From contig NZ_SBHM01000007.1 in assembly GCF_004028095.1 (NCBI RefSeq), positions 372,001 through 436,000 of the forward strand: a stretch of DNA of 64,000 bases. The letters run 5' to 3'. This document shows, piece by piece, positions 16,091-24,666 of the stretch (the first letter of the stretch is position 1; each line of letters starts with the position of its first letter). Below the pieces are notes generated by a model. That model was not told where the DNA came from. It worked only from the letters and a program-made list of their open reading frames with translations, and ran no database searches. The position numbers and the translations under genes were made by a program. Origin of the DNA: Paenarthrobacter ureafaciens. GTDB taxonomy: Bacteria; Actinomycetota; Actinomycetes; Actinomycetales; Micrococcaceae.

Positions 16091-16103
16091 TTGATACGTT
16101 TCA
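16091..16103. promoter_or_regulatory. Candidate LacI-type operator upstream of LplA-type gene
   Basis: TTGATACGTTTCA reads TGAAACGTATCAA on the transcribed strand, an imperfect palindrome of the LacI-family type. It lies 104 nt upstream of the solute-binding-protein start codon in a 287-nt gene-free stretch (15988-16274). A very similar TGAAACGATACAA occurs at 24538-24550 before another solute-binding protein gene, and TGAATCGTTACA at 17151-17162. Confidence 0.45.
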
Positions 16104-16274
16104 TTAATGTCGCCGCCAGAGCCGGACAGAGTGTTCAGATCCCCTCCTGGCGACCGGCCGGGGATGGCTTGCCCAGGCGGGACAGGCGAGGGAGCTGCAC
16201 CCACGGCATCCCAAGACGCGACATCGAGGGCCCGGTGCAAATCAGGCCGCATTACCGGCACTTCGGGACCAAGG

Positions 16275-17057
16275 TCACGCAAGGCTGGCCTCCTTGTTTG
16301 CCGGCACGGCGGTGGCGGTGGCAACAAGAGCCGGCCGGGCAGCGGTCACACGTGACGCTGCTCCGGAAGCGGCCGGCGGCGCCAGCACCTCAGCGGCACC
16401 ATCAGCGGCCGCGCTTCCCTGGGCAACGGCGTCGTCATTGGCTGTGAAGAAGCGGTCGCACAACCAGCCCGTGACGTACAGCCAGGCGCCGACCCCGAAG
16501 AACGGAATGAGCCCCGGAACCTGGCGGCACGCGAACGCGGCGGCCACCGTCATAAAGAGCAGGATGGCCGTCCCGGCCAGGTGGCGCATGGCGAAGCGCG
16601 AAGACATCAGGAAGTACTGGGGAATGGTCAGCTCGTAGCGGGCAAACATCGGGAAGAGGTGGCAGAGGGCGCCCGCAGCGAACAGGACCAGCAGGAGAAC
16701 GGCCATGGATGCCACCTGCGATCCAAGGTCCCAGCCGGCCGAGAAGTAGCTCCAGTTCAGGAACAAGGCAGCGGCAACCAACAGCACCGGAACGCCCAGC
16801 AGATTCCCTTTGAGGAAGTTCTTGAAGTACTCGCGCGCAAATCGCTTCAGCAGCGGCGCCGCGTTTCCTCGAACCCGGTCGCGCACCAGAATGTGCGCAG
16901 CCGCTGTGCTTGGACCTACACCCAGGACCACCCCGCCCAGAAGGGTGAAAGTGAGCCAGAAAATGTTGAGGCAGGCGATCCAGAGAAGTGTGTCGAAGAA
17001 GGTGTAAGCCCGGAATCCGAGTCCGCCAGACGGCATGGAAACCCCCCCTTTCTCCAT
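16275..17057 (-). CDS. DUF624 (YesL-like) membrane protein
   Basis: Member of the YesL/DUF624 family, small membrane proteins always found with YesOPQ/LplABC-type importers; possibly an assembly or regulatory factor, function unproven. The 260-residue product has hydrophobic segments near 22-50, 88-108, 115-140, 160-180 and 183-200 and the family pattern GPSTAAAHILVRD and FAREYFKNFLKGN. An alternative start is ATG 17036. The last 50 residues are Ala-rich and less conserved. It lies upstream of the LplA-type gene and is divergent from the Gfo/DUF6807 gene. Confidence 0.85.
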   Translation of the reverse strand: MEKGGVSMPSGGLGFRAYTFFDTLLWIACLNIFWLTFTLLGGVVLGVGPSTAAAHILVRDRVRGNAAPLLKRFAREYFKNFLKGNLLGVPVLLVAAALFLNWSYFSAGWDLGSQVASMAVLLLVLFAAGALCHLFPMFARYELTIPQYFLMSSRFAMRHLAGTAILLFMTVAAAFACRQVPGLIPFFGVGAWLYVTGWLCDRFFTANDDAVAQGSAAADGAAEVLAPPAASGAASRVTAARPALVATATAVPANKEASLA

Positions 17058-17093
17058 CGTTGCAGAATTGGCAGCCGCGTGTGCGGCATCACA

Positions 17094-17218
17094 AAGTAAA
17101 CGGTTTCAGGCAATCTAGCCGCGTCCCGCTATGCCGGTCAAGGGCTTGTTTGAATCGTTACATCTTCTAGGTCGCTTCAGTGCAGCTCCAAGGGTCGCCT
17201 ACGGGAAAGCGCTTGCCG
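17094..17218. promoter_or_regulatory. Divergent promoter region with three LacI-type operator candidates
   Basis: The 269-nt spacer between the DUF624 gene and the Gfo/DUF6807 gene contains AAGTAAACGGTTTCAGG (17094-17110), TGAATCGTTACA (17151-17162) and the near-palindrome GGGAAAGCGCTTGCC (17203-17217). All resemble LacI-family operators with a central CG. The half-sites differ from the TGAGAAARCGYTTTCTCA class further right, so a different regulator may be involved. Confidence 0.45.
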
Positions 17219-17326
17219 CGACCGGCACCGAGGCGATAACCTGAAGGCCCGAACCAACTCCGGACGTGGCGATGGCGTCATCCGCCCCTCGTCCAGCCCG
17301 CTGTTGTGAACCGCCAGAGGAGACCC

Positions 17327-19351
17327 ATGGGCACGCCGTCAACCGATTCGCCAACCTCGTCTGTGAAGGTGCCCGCCGCCTCCTCCGGAACTGCCCGGGT
17401 TGCACTGGTTGGCGTCCACGGATTCGGCGAACACCACCTGCACAACCTGGAGCGGCTCAGCGGCGAAAAGCTGGTGGACCTCGTTGCCGTGGCCGACCCC
17501 AACCCGCCCGCCGCAGGCACCCTGCCCGGCACAACGGCTGTCTATCCGGACCTGGACACACTTCTGGCCGCGGACCACAGGCCGGACATCGTCATTGTTG
17601 CCACCCCCATCCAGACCCATGCACCACTTGCTTTGTCCGTGCTGGCTTCCTCGGCCCACCTCTACCTTGAGAAACCTCCCGTTGCTTCCATGAAGGACTT
17701 CCTCCACCTGCAGGAGGCTGCCGGGAAAGCCGGCAAGAGTGTCCAGATCGGCTTCCAGAGCCTTGGCTCCCACGCCCTCAAGGCGCTGGAGCAGCTCGCC
17801 AAGGGTGAAGCAACCGCAGACTTCCCGTCGATCGGCAGGCTCAAAGGGATATCGGCTACCGGCCGCTGGGTGCGCGACCGGGCCTACTACGCCCGGTCAC
17901 GATGGGCCGGAAAACGTAGCCTGGATGGCGTGGACGTGGTGGATGGCGTTGCAACCAACCCGTTGGCCCACGCCATTGCCACGGCACTGCGGATCGCCGG
18001 GGCCCGCACCGCAGCCGACCTGGAGTCGGTGGATACCGACCTTTACCGGGCCAACGACATTGAAGCGGACGACACCTCCGTGATCCGCATGCGCACCATC
18101 CAGGGGCTGCCGATCACCTGTGCCCTGACGCTCTGCGCTTCAGAATCGGTGGAACCGTACGTCACCCTGCACGGCACTGAAGGAACCGCGGTGTTCCACT
18201 ACACCGAGGACCGCGTGACCGTCCACACCGAGGCCGGCGAAGCAACACGGGAGTTCGGACGGGACGACCTGACGGAGAACCTCCTGAGCCATCTTTCCGA
18301 AGGCACCCCGCTCCTGAGCCCGCTGGATCACAGCGGCGCCTTCATGAAGGTCCTGGAAGCCATCCGAACAGCTGAACCACCAACCGCCATCCCGTCCGAT
18401 GCAGTGAACTGGGTGGGAACGGGCCAACAGGCCCACGCGGTACTTCCCGGGATCGAAGAGATCCTGGAACGGGCCACAAAAGCCCACGCCACGTTCTCCG
18501 AGCTCGGGGTCTCCTGGGCCTGCCGGGATTCGACCGGCACAGAGCCGCTGTTCACGGATTCCACGGAGGCCTCCCTGCAACGCGGTTCAACGCTCTGGAA
18601 CGAGCTCTCACCGCGGCCCTACCTGCACCCGGTCTCCACGCTTGCGGGAACAGTTGTTACCGACCACATGCCCGTGGACCACGCGTGGCATCTCGGCGCC
18701 GGGTTCGCCCTCCAGGACGTCAATGGCACCAATTTTTGGGGCGGCCGCAGCTACCGTCGCAGCGCCGGCAGGTACGTGGACCTCGAGGACCACGGCCGGA
18801 TCGCCATCCAAAGCATCGATCGAGGACCGGACAAGACCACGCTGGCCCTGCAATGGATCGCCGCGGACGGTTCCACTCTCCTCCGGGAAGAACGGAGCTT
18901 TGCACGTACTTCCATTGACCACCGCACGTGGCGACTGGACATCCGGACCGAACTGACCGGCGTCGTTGATTGCTCCTTGGGCAGCCCGGGCTCGCACGGC
19001 GCCGCCGGCAGCGGCTACGGCGGTTTCTTCTGGCGGTTGCCCGCCAACGGTTCGGCCCGCGTCTTCTCCTCCACAGCCGAGGGCGAACCTGACGTGCACG
19101 GTACGGTGGCGCCGTGGCTGGCGTGGACCGGGGATTTCGACGGCGGCCCGGCGACTCTGGTGTTCGGCGCGCCCGCCGAGTCCACGGATCCGTGGTTCGT
19201 GCGCCTCAACCAATACCCGGCGGTGGGTTCAGCCTTGGCCTGGGATTCACCGGTGGACCTCGCTGCAGGCCAGAGCCTGAGCCGCACCATCACAGTCTGG
19301 ATCAGCGATGGAACGCTCACGCCAGAGGAGATCGAAGGCTTGGTCGCCTAG
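17327..19351 (+). CDS. Gfo/Idh/MocA oxidoreductase fused to DUF6807 (PmoA-like) domain
   Basis: A 674-residue two-domain protein. Residues about 22-410 form a Gfo/Idh/MocA NAD(P)-dependent sugar oxidoreductase: Rossmann start VALVGVHGFGEHHL, VATPIQTHAPLA, and YLEKPPVAS with the catalytic-type Lys of the EKP motif. Residues about 425-674 are DUF6807, annotated in databases as 'methane oxygenase PmoA' although unrelated to methane oxidation; conserved RPYLHPVSTLAGTVVTDH, DHAWHLG and GYGGFFWRLP are present. ATG 17327 follows a good GAGGAG site; a GTG at 17306 is less likely. A paralogue lies at 31839. In the context of RG-I genes it probably acts on an oligosaccharide or acidic sugar; the reaction is unknown. 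Confidence 0.88.
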   Translation: MGTPSTDSPTSSVKVPAASSGTARVALVGVHGFGEHHLHNLERLSGEKLVDLVAVADPNPPAAGTLPGTTAVYPDLDTLLAADHRPDIVIVATPIQTHAPLALSVLASSAHLYLEKPPVASMKDFLHLQEAAGKAGKSVQIGFQSLGSHALKALEQLAKGEATADFPSIGRLKGISATGRWVRDRAYYARSRWAGKRSLDGVDVVDGVATNPLAHAIATALRIAGARTAADLESVDTDLYRANDIEADDTSVIRMRTIQGLPITCALTLCASESVEPYVTLHGTEGTAVFHYTEDRVTVHTEAGEATREFGRDDLTENLLSHLSEGTPLLSPLDHSGAFMKVLEAIRTAEPPTAIPSDAVNWVGTGQQAHAVLPGIEEILERATKAHATFSELGVSWACRDSTGTEPLFTDSTEASLQRGSTLWNELSPRPYLHPVSTLAGTVVTDHMPVDHAWHLGAGFALQDVNGTNFWGGRSYRRSAGRYVDLEDHGRIAIQSIDRGPDKTTLALQWIAADGSTLLREERSFARTSIDHRTWRLDIRTELTGVVDCSLGSPGSHGAAGSGYGGFFWRLPANGSARVFSSTAEGEPDVHGTVAPWLAWTGDFDGGPATLVFGAPAESTDPWFVRLNQYPAVGSALAWDSPVDLAAGQSLSRTITVWISDGTLTPEEIEGLVA

Positions 19352-20628
19352 GCTCGCGAGCGCCTGCGCAGCAACACGGCAACCACCACGGCGGAGGCCA
19401 TCCCCAATCCGCCCGTGACCACCAGTCCGGTGCGAACGCCGAACTCCTCCGTCAGCCATCCGGCCAGCAAGCCGCCCACGGCATGCCCACCCAGCAGGAG
19501 GGGAAAGTACAGTGCCAGCACCCTGCCCCGGACGTGTGATCCTGCCTCAAGTTGCACCGCAGTAGCGGCACTTGTCAGGAACAACAGGGTCATAAAGCCC
19601 ACCACCACCAGCATCACAACGAATGATTCCTGGGTGGGCATCAAGGCTGCCAGCAACTGGGACAGGCCGAACAGTCCGGCGCTGGCCACGATTCCCTTGC
19701 GGCCGAAGCGTTTGATCCGTGTAGCCAGCAACGCCCCCGTCAACGCTCCCAAGGCGCTGACCGTGTTGAAGAGGCCGAAGCCCGCGGGCCCGCTGTGCCA
19801 CACCCGGTCAGCGAACGCGGCCAGCACCACGGGCCCGTTCATTCCGAACGCACCCATCAGACCGGCCAGGATCATGGTGAGGAGGAGCGGCGGACGGGCA
19901 CACACAAAATGGAAGCCGGCCAGGATCTGCCCCCTGCCGTTGGTGCGCGGGAGCGGGTTGTGGTTGTCGGCACCATGGTGCAACTCTGCGGGACGAATCG
20001 CCACAATCATGACCAGGACCGCGACCCCAACACCCGCATTGGCCGCAAACGCCGCCGCCGGTCCGGCCTGGGCGATCACGACGCCGGCAAGGGCGGGCCC
20101 CAGCATTGCGCCGAGTTGTCCTATGGCGCTGTTGAGCCCGATCGCTGCGGGCAGGCCCCGGTCCCCGACTACCTCGTTGACGAAGACCTGCCGCGCAGGC
20201 CCGTCGATGGCGGTGGTGACGCCAAGGATGATGCAGCTGGCGTAGACAACCCCGACGTCGGTTCCGCCGGTTGCGCTCCAAGCGGCCAGTCCCGCTGCCA
20301 GCACCGTTGCCACCGATTGGCAGGCCAACAGGATCCGGCGTTTGGGAAAGAGATCCACCAGCACGCCGCTGAGCGGACCCACCACCAGCATGGGCAGGAA
20401 TTGGAGTGCCACGGCCAGCCCCACCGCTGCGGGGCTTCCGGTCAGTTGCAGGACCAGCCAATCCTGCGCGAGCCGCTGCATCCAGACGCCGCCGCTGCCG
20501 GCCAGCGTCAGTGCAACGAAGATGCGGTAGTTGTGCTGCCGGAGCGGGTAGTGCCACGTCTCCGGATCAGGATCGGTTGGAGCAGGACGTCGGGAAGTGA
20601 AGCGCTGGGAAAACGGGCGCGGCGGCAA
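19348..20628 (-). CDS. MFS transporter (EntS/MFS_3 type)
   Basis: Major facilitator with 426 residues and about 11-12 predicted membrane helices. The loop between helices 2 and 3 reads GVLVDLFPKRRILLACQS, typical of the MFS_3 drug/siderophore exporter group. The family suggests efflux of a small molecule; nothing in the sequence ties it to sugar uptake. It is convergent with the Gfo/DUF6807 gene and overlaps its stop by 4 nt, and it lies 15 nt after the small DUF624-like gene on the same strand, so it may be cotranscribed with the importer genes. The substrate is unknown. Confidence 0.88.
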   Translation of the reverse strand: MPPRPFSQRFTSRRPAPTDPDPETWHYPLRQHNYRIFVALTLAGSGGVWMQRLAQDWLVLQLTGSPAAVGLAVALQFLPMLVVGPLSGVLVDLFPKRRILLACQSVATVLAAGLAAWSATGGTDVGVVYASCIILGVTTAIDGPARQVFVNEVVGDRGLPAAIGLNSAIGQLGAMLGPALAGVVIAQAGPAAAFAANAGVGVAVLVMIVAIRPAELHHGADNHNPLPRTNGRGQILAGFHFVCARPPLLLTMILAGLMGAFGMNGPVVLAAFADRVWHSGPAGFGLFNTVSALGALTGALLATRIKRFGRKGIVASAGLFGLSQLLAALMPTQESFVVMLVVVGFMTLLFLTSAATAVQLEAGSHVRGRVLALYFPLLLGGHAVGGLLAGWLTEEFGVRTGLVVTGGLGMASAVVVAVLLRRRSRA

Positions 20629-20643
20629 GGCTGGGGTCAGCTC

Positions 20644-21261
20644 CTATGAGCGGGATCGGATCTTGATGGCGGCTGCGGCGAGGACGAGCGTTCCGGGGAC
20701 AATCACAAAGAGCGCCTGAAGCATCCACACGAACACCACGGCCATGCCCATCGCTGCAAGCAGCAACAGCGTGCCCGACCAGTCGCGCAGCATTTCTTCC
20801 TTGGCGTTCGAGTACGCGGCTACCCAGCGGTCCCGGCCTGCAATCTCTTCCCGGCCGCTCCAACCCGCGGCGATCCTCAGCAGCAGGACGGCGCCCACGG
20901 CGGCCAGCGCGACTGTCGCCGGCAGGATCAGCGAGCGTCCCGGCAGTTGCCCCACCAGTGCGAGCAGCAGGTTCAGGACAATCACGACGCCGGCTGCCGC
21001 CGTCGTGATCCCGAACTTCCAGCTGCCGGGCAGTGCCAGGCGGAAGTTCCGCCACAGGGTCTTGAGGGAATCGTCCCTGCCGCTGAGGTGCCTCTCGAGG
21101 TGCGCGACGCCGGCAGCATAGGCCGCGGGCAACGTCACCAACGGCAGGGACAACAGGAGCACTATGACGCCGGCGAGGATGGCTTCGGAAAAGAGGGCAA
21201 AGCGGTTGACCGGGATGCCCGGCTTGTCCGAAGACTGTCCAGTGGTGTCCATGATGCTCAT
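20644..21261 (-). CDS. Small DUF624/YesL-like membrane protein
   Basis: The 205-residue membrane protein resembles YesL/YesV in arrangement: hydrophobic segments near 28-52, 85-105, 112-128 and 160-195, a LVTLPAAYAAGVAHLERHLSGRDDSLKTLWRNFR motif between the first two, and KEEMLRDW before the last. Start ATG 21261 is preceded by GGAGAAGG. It directly follows the YesPQ-like permease pair (10-nt gap), matching the habit of this family to accompany CUT1 importers. Its exact role is unknown; the DUF624 assignment is more tentative than for the protein at 16275. Confidence 0.7.
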   Translation of the reverse strand: MSIMDTTGQSSDKPGIPVNRFALFSEAILAGVIVLLLSLPLVTLPAAYAAGVAHLERHLSGRDDSLKTLWRNFRLALPGSWKFGITTAAAGVVIVLNLLLALVGQLPGRSLILPATVALAAVGAVLLLRIAAGWSGREEIAGRDRWVAAYSNAKEEMLRDWSGTLLLLAAMGMAVVFVWMLQALFVIVPGTLVLAAAAIKIRSRS

Positions 21262-21271
21262 GTGCCTTCTC

Positions 21272-22192
21272 CTAGCCCTTGAGGCCTTGGGTTGAAACGC
21301 CTTCGACGATGTAGCGCTGGAAGATCAGGAAGAACACCAGCACCGGCAGCAGGGCGAGGACCGACATGGCAATCATTGCGCCGTAGTCGGAGGACTGTGT
21401 CTGGTCCACGAACAACCGCAAGGCGAGCGGGAGCGGATACTTTTCCGGGGTGTTGAGGTACAGCAGCGGACCCAGGAAGTCGTTCCAGCTCCAGATGAAG
21501 GAGAAGATGGACGTGGAAATCAGTGCCGGCTTCATCAGCGGGAGCATGATCGAGCCGAAGATCCGCACATGCCCGGCACCGTCGATGCGCGCTGCTTCGT
21601 CCAGTTCAGCAGGCAGGTTCCGCATGAACTGCACCATCAGGAAGACGAAGAAGGCATCGGCTGCGAGGAACTTGCCGATCAGCAACGGCACGTACGTATC
21701 CACCAGTCCCAGCTGCTGGAACACGATGTACTGCGGAATGATCACCACGTGGAAGGGCAGCAGAAGGGTGGCAATCATCATGCCGAAGAACAAGCCGCGC
21801 CCCGGGAAGTTGATCCGGGCGAACGCGTAGGCGGAAACACTGGCGGAGAGGATGGTCCCCACCACCGCCCCGACGGCCAGGACCAACGAGTTGGTGAAGA
21901 ACGTCAGCGTGCTGACCCCGCCGATCCCGTCCATGGCGGTGATGAAGTTGTCGAAGCTGAAGTTGGCGGACCACAGGGCTGTGTTGCCGCCGCCGATCTC
22001 CGAATTGGGCTTGAAGGATGAGGCAATCATCCACAAAGCCGGATACAGCACGATCGCTACCAGCGCCAGGGCAACAACGTGGAAGATGATGCTCTTGACG
22101 CGCTTTGCCGTTCCGGATTCCGACTTTGGGTTGTAGGCGGGAGCCGGTGCGGGCGCAGATGCCGACTGCATGGGAGTTGCCGTTGTTGTCAT
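21272..22192 (-). CDS. ABC transporter permease, YesQ/MsmG type
   Basis: CUT1 sugar permease of 306 residues with six membrane segments after a cytosolic tail of about 35 residues. The EAA loop ELDEAARIDGAGHVRIFGSIMLPLMKPALI lies near 198-227 and the end is RYIVEGVSTQGLKG, the usual C-terminus of this subgroup. Its ATG overlaps the stop of the partner permease as ATGA. It works with the permease at 22189 and the lipoprotein at 23175 to import an oligosaccharide, with an ATPase supplied from elsewhere. Confidence 0.94.
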   Translation of the reverse strand: MTTTATPMQSASAPAPAPAYNPKSESGTAKRVKSIIFHVVALALVAIVLYPALWMIASSFKPNSEIGGGNTALWSANFSFDNFITAMDGIGGVSTLTFFTNSLVLAVGAVVGTILSASVSAYAFARINFPGRGLFFGMMIATLLLPFHVVIIPQYIVFQQLGLVDTYVPLLIGKFLAADAFFVFLMVQFMRNLPAELDEAARIDGAGHVRIFGSIMLPLMKPALISTSIFSFIWSWNDFLGPLLYLNTPEKYPLPLALRLFVDQTQSSDYGAMIAMSVLALLPVLVFFLIFQRYIVEGVSTQGLKG

Positions 22193-23142
22193 TTTGAATC
22201 ACCGCTGTAGTGGACCCACTGCTTGGACGTCTTGAAGAAGATCAGCGTGATCACGCCGACCACGATCACCAGGAGCCAGGCCATCGCCGAAGCGTAGCCC
22301 ATCCGGAAATCGCTGAAGCCGCGCAGGTAAAGGTAGAGCGTGTAGAAGAGGGTGGAGCCGGCAGGCCCGCCTTCACCGTTGGAGATGATGTAGGCCGAGG
22401 CGAAGATCTGGAACGCGTGGATGGTTTCCATCAGCAGGTTGAAGAAGATCACCGGCGACAGCATGGGCCAAGTGATGTTGAAGAACTTCCGCACCGGCCC
22501 GGCACCGTCCATGGACGCTGCCTCATAGAGATCCGCCGGGATCTGCTTGAGGCCGGCCAGGAAGATAACCATCGGAGCACCGAACTGCCAGACGGTGAGC
22601 AGGATCATCATGGGCATCGTCATGGAAGGGTTGCCCACCCAGCCGCCCAGGTTGATCCCGAAGAAGGACAACCCCTGATCCACGGGTCCCGAGTCACCGA
22701 ACATGGCTTTCCAGACGATGGCGATCGAGACCGACGCGCCGATCAGGGAGGGAGCGTAGAACGCTGAACGGTAGAAGCCCTGGCCCTTGCGCTTGCTGTT
22801 GAGCAGCATGGCGATCGCCAAAGCGGCTGCGAGCTTCAACGGGGTACCGAAGACCACGTAGCTCAGGGTTACTCCCACCGATTGCAGGAAGCGCTCGTCC
22901 TGGAAAAGGGTGGCGTAATTGTCAAAACCTATCCACTTGGGAGCTTCGAAGAGGTTGTAGTTGGTAAAGGAGAGGTAGAGCGAGGAAATCATGGGCCCTA
23001 CGGTGAGGGCGATGAATCCGAGCAACCAGGGCAAAAGGAACGTGTAGCCGGCGCGGGCATCCGCGCCGCGCCGCCGCGACTTGCGCGGTTGCGGGGCGGC
23101 GGACGTCCGGGGGCGCCTGCTCAGGGTTGGGCTTTGAGTCAC
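22189..23142 (-). CDS. ABC transporter permease, YesP/UgpA type
   Basis: The 317-residue CUT1 permease starts with GTG 23142 and an Arg-rich tail, followed by AGYTFLLPWLLGFIALTVGPMISSLYLSFTNY (first segment) and ending ITLIFFKTSKQWVHY. The EAA loop reads DLYEAASMDGAGPVRKFFNITWPMLSPVIF. The sequence is paralogous to the permease at 29302 (same LLPWLLG start and FDMGYASAMAWLL-like segment), so the two importers derive from a common ancestor. It is the first permease after the solute-binding protein gene at 23175. Confidence 0.94.
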   Translation of the reverse strand: MTQSPTLSRRPRTSAAPQPRKSRRRGADARAGYTFLLPWLLGFIALTVGPMISSLYLSFTNYNLFEAPKWIGFDNYATLFQDERFLQSVGVTLSYVVFGTPLKLAAALAIAMLLNSKRKGQGFYRSAFYAPSLIGASVSIAIVWKAMFGDSGPVDQGLSFFGINLGGWVGNPSMTMPMMILLTVWQFGAPMVIFLAGLKQIPADLYEAASMDGAGPVRKFFNITWPMLSPVIFFNLLMETIHAFQIFASAYIISNGEGGPAGSTLFYTLYLYLRGFSDFRMGYASAMAWLLVIVVGVITLIFFKTSKQWVHYSGDSK

Positions 23143-23174
23143 GAGTTACGTCCGTTGGTTGGGGAAAGCCTGTA

Positions 23175-24461
23175 TCAGGCGTTCTGCTTGATGAGGTCTT
23201 CGGCTTCCTTGAACCACGCGTCTGCGGCACTGTCCACGGTCAGCTTGCCGTAGTTCAGTTCAGAACTGATGCGCTTGAAGGAAGTCTCCAAGGTGCCGAA
23301 ACCGACGATCGGCGGCTCGGGAGCATCTTTGAGGTACTTCTCGATGGACTTCTCGTAATCCACCACCAGCTTGTCCGTGCCTTCGAACGTGGTGCCGTCG
23401 CGCTGGGTCTTCGACGCCGGAACACCGCGGGAGGTCTTGAAGATCTGCCCCACCTCGGGGTCGTTGACCATGAAGTCGATGAAGCGGGCGGCTGCGTCCT
23501 TGTACTTGGTCTTCGCGCTGGCAACCATGAGCATGGAGGGCTTGAGGAAGAGCCCCAGGTTGTCCGGATCGTCCGACGGGACAGGAACCAGTTTCAGTTC
23601 CTTGGCGCCGCTGTCAGCGAGGTATCCGGCCATGAAGTTGTCCCACGTGACCTCGGTTGCCGTGACATTGGAGCCAAAGGGAGACTTCGGCAGCAACTGG
23701 GTCACCTTGTCCTCGCCCACAATGGCCCCGGTGCCGCGGAGGTCGGCGGCCAGGTTCCACCACTTCTTCAGGTCGTCCTTGGAGAAGCCCAGTTTGCCTT
23801 CATCGGTGAAGGCCTGGATGTTGTTCTGACGCAGCCAGATGTTGAAGTTCCACCACACCCCGGTGTAGTCGGTACCTCCGAACAGCGTGCCGTTGCCCTT
23901 GGAACCGACCTCCGTGAGGAAGGCGTTGAATTCCTTGTAGTTCCAGCTGCCGTCCGGTTCCGCGATGCCCAGGGACTTGAGCTTTGCGGGGTCGTAGTAG
24001 ACGGCGAAGGCGTTGGTGCTGGTGGGGATGCCGAAGGTCTTGCCGCGGATCTGCCCGGAGGGAAGAAGGGACTTGTCAAAGGCATCGGTGTTGATCTTGA
24101 CCGTGCTGAGGTCCAGGAGCTGGTTGCGCTGGCCGTAGTCGCGCAGGTAGGACAAATCCCACTGCATGACGTCCGGCAAACCGCCGCCTGCGGCTTCCGT
24201 GGCACGCTTTTGCCAGTACCCGTTGAAGTCGGTGAAGTTGCCGTTGACCTTGATGTCCGGGTTCTTGGACTCGAACAGCGCTATGGCCTTGCGGGTGCGC
24301 TCCGCACGGTCGTCGTTGCCCCACCACGTGTAGGTGATGGTCACCGGATTCTCGGCAGAACCGGTCTGTCCCGCCGACGAAGACTGCCCGCAGGCGGCGA
24401 GGAACGCAGCCGATGCCGCGCCCATGGCCACCGTGGTGAGGAAATTCCTTCTGTTGATCAT
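23175..24461 (-). CDS. Extracellular solute-binding lipoprotein, YesO type, with twin-arginine signal
   Basis: Binding protein of the YesOPQ-like importer. The start ATG 24461 follows a strong AAGGAGG site 6 nt upstream and gives 428 residues. The signal MINRRNFLTTVAMGAASAAFLAACG has a twin-arginine RRNFL motif and a lipobox LAAC, so it is probably a Tat-exported lipoprotein. The body carries the family-1 pattern TYTWWGNDDRAERTRKAIALFESKNPDIKV. It resembles the protein at 26835 (FSWWGGDKRAQLTQEAIKAFEAENPNI). The ligand is likely a pectin-derived or galactan oligosaccharide, from its divergent neighbour GH42; this is inference. Confidence 0.93.
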   Translation of the reverse strand: MINRRNFLTTVAMGAASAAFLAACGQSSSAGQTGSAENPVTITYTWWGNDDRAERTRKAIALFESKNPDIKVNGNFTDFNGYWQKRATEAAGGGLPDVMQWDLSYLRDYGQRNQLLDLSTVKINTDAFDKSLLPSGQIRGKTFGIPTSTNAFAVYYDPAKLKSLGIAEPDGSWNYKEFNAFLTEVGSKGNGTLFGGTDYTGVWWNFNIWLRQNNIQAFTDEGKLGFSKDDLKKWWNLAADLRGTGAIVGEDKVTQLLPKSPFGSNVTATEVTWDNFMAGYLADSGAKELKLVPVPSDDPDNLGLFLKPSMLMVASAKTKYKDAAARFIDFMVNDPEVGQIFKTSRGVPASKTQRDGTTFEGTDKLVVDYEKSIEKYLKDAPEPPIVGFGTLETSFKRISSELNYGKLTVDSAADAWFKEAEDLIKQNA

Positions 24462-24537
24462 GAGAGCCTCCTTGCTCAGTCGGTGCAAGCCCCATGTGAT
24501 CCGTCCAACGTGGCAGTGATCTCGCTTACACTCTTTC

Positions 24538-24586
24538 TGAAACGATACAATAGCCCCAATCGGAGATCTGGGCAAGCGTTTTCCAA
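24538..24586. promoter_or_regulatory. Divergent promoter region with two operator candidates
   Basis: TGAAACGATACAA (24538-24550) and TGGGCAAGCGTTTTCCAA (24569-24586) lie between the YesO-type gene and the divergent GH42 gene (spacer 24462-24666). The second resembles the AAGCGTTTTC core of the operators at 28244, 30489 and 41095, the first that at 16091-16103. Two classes of LacI-type control may meet here. Confidence 0.5.
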
Positions 24587-24666
24587 GAAGGGTGGTTTTC
24601 AGGTTTCCGGCCGCACCATGCCCCGCATATCCCTGTCAGCACCGCAGAATCGACGAAGGAGTCCCC

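Noticed and set aside
17327..19351. Methane monooxygenase subunit
   Set aside because: DUF6807 carries the database label PmoA, but the protein is soluble, lacks membrane helices and copper ligands and is fused to a sugar oxidoreductase.
19348..20628. Sugar uptake MFS permease of the pectin locus
   Set aside because: Loop motifs place it with MFS_3 drug/siderophore exporters; nothing supports sugar import.
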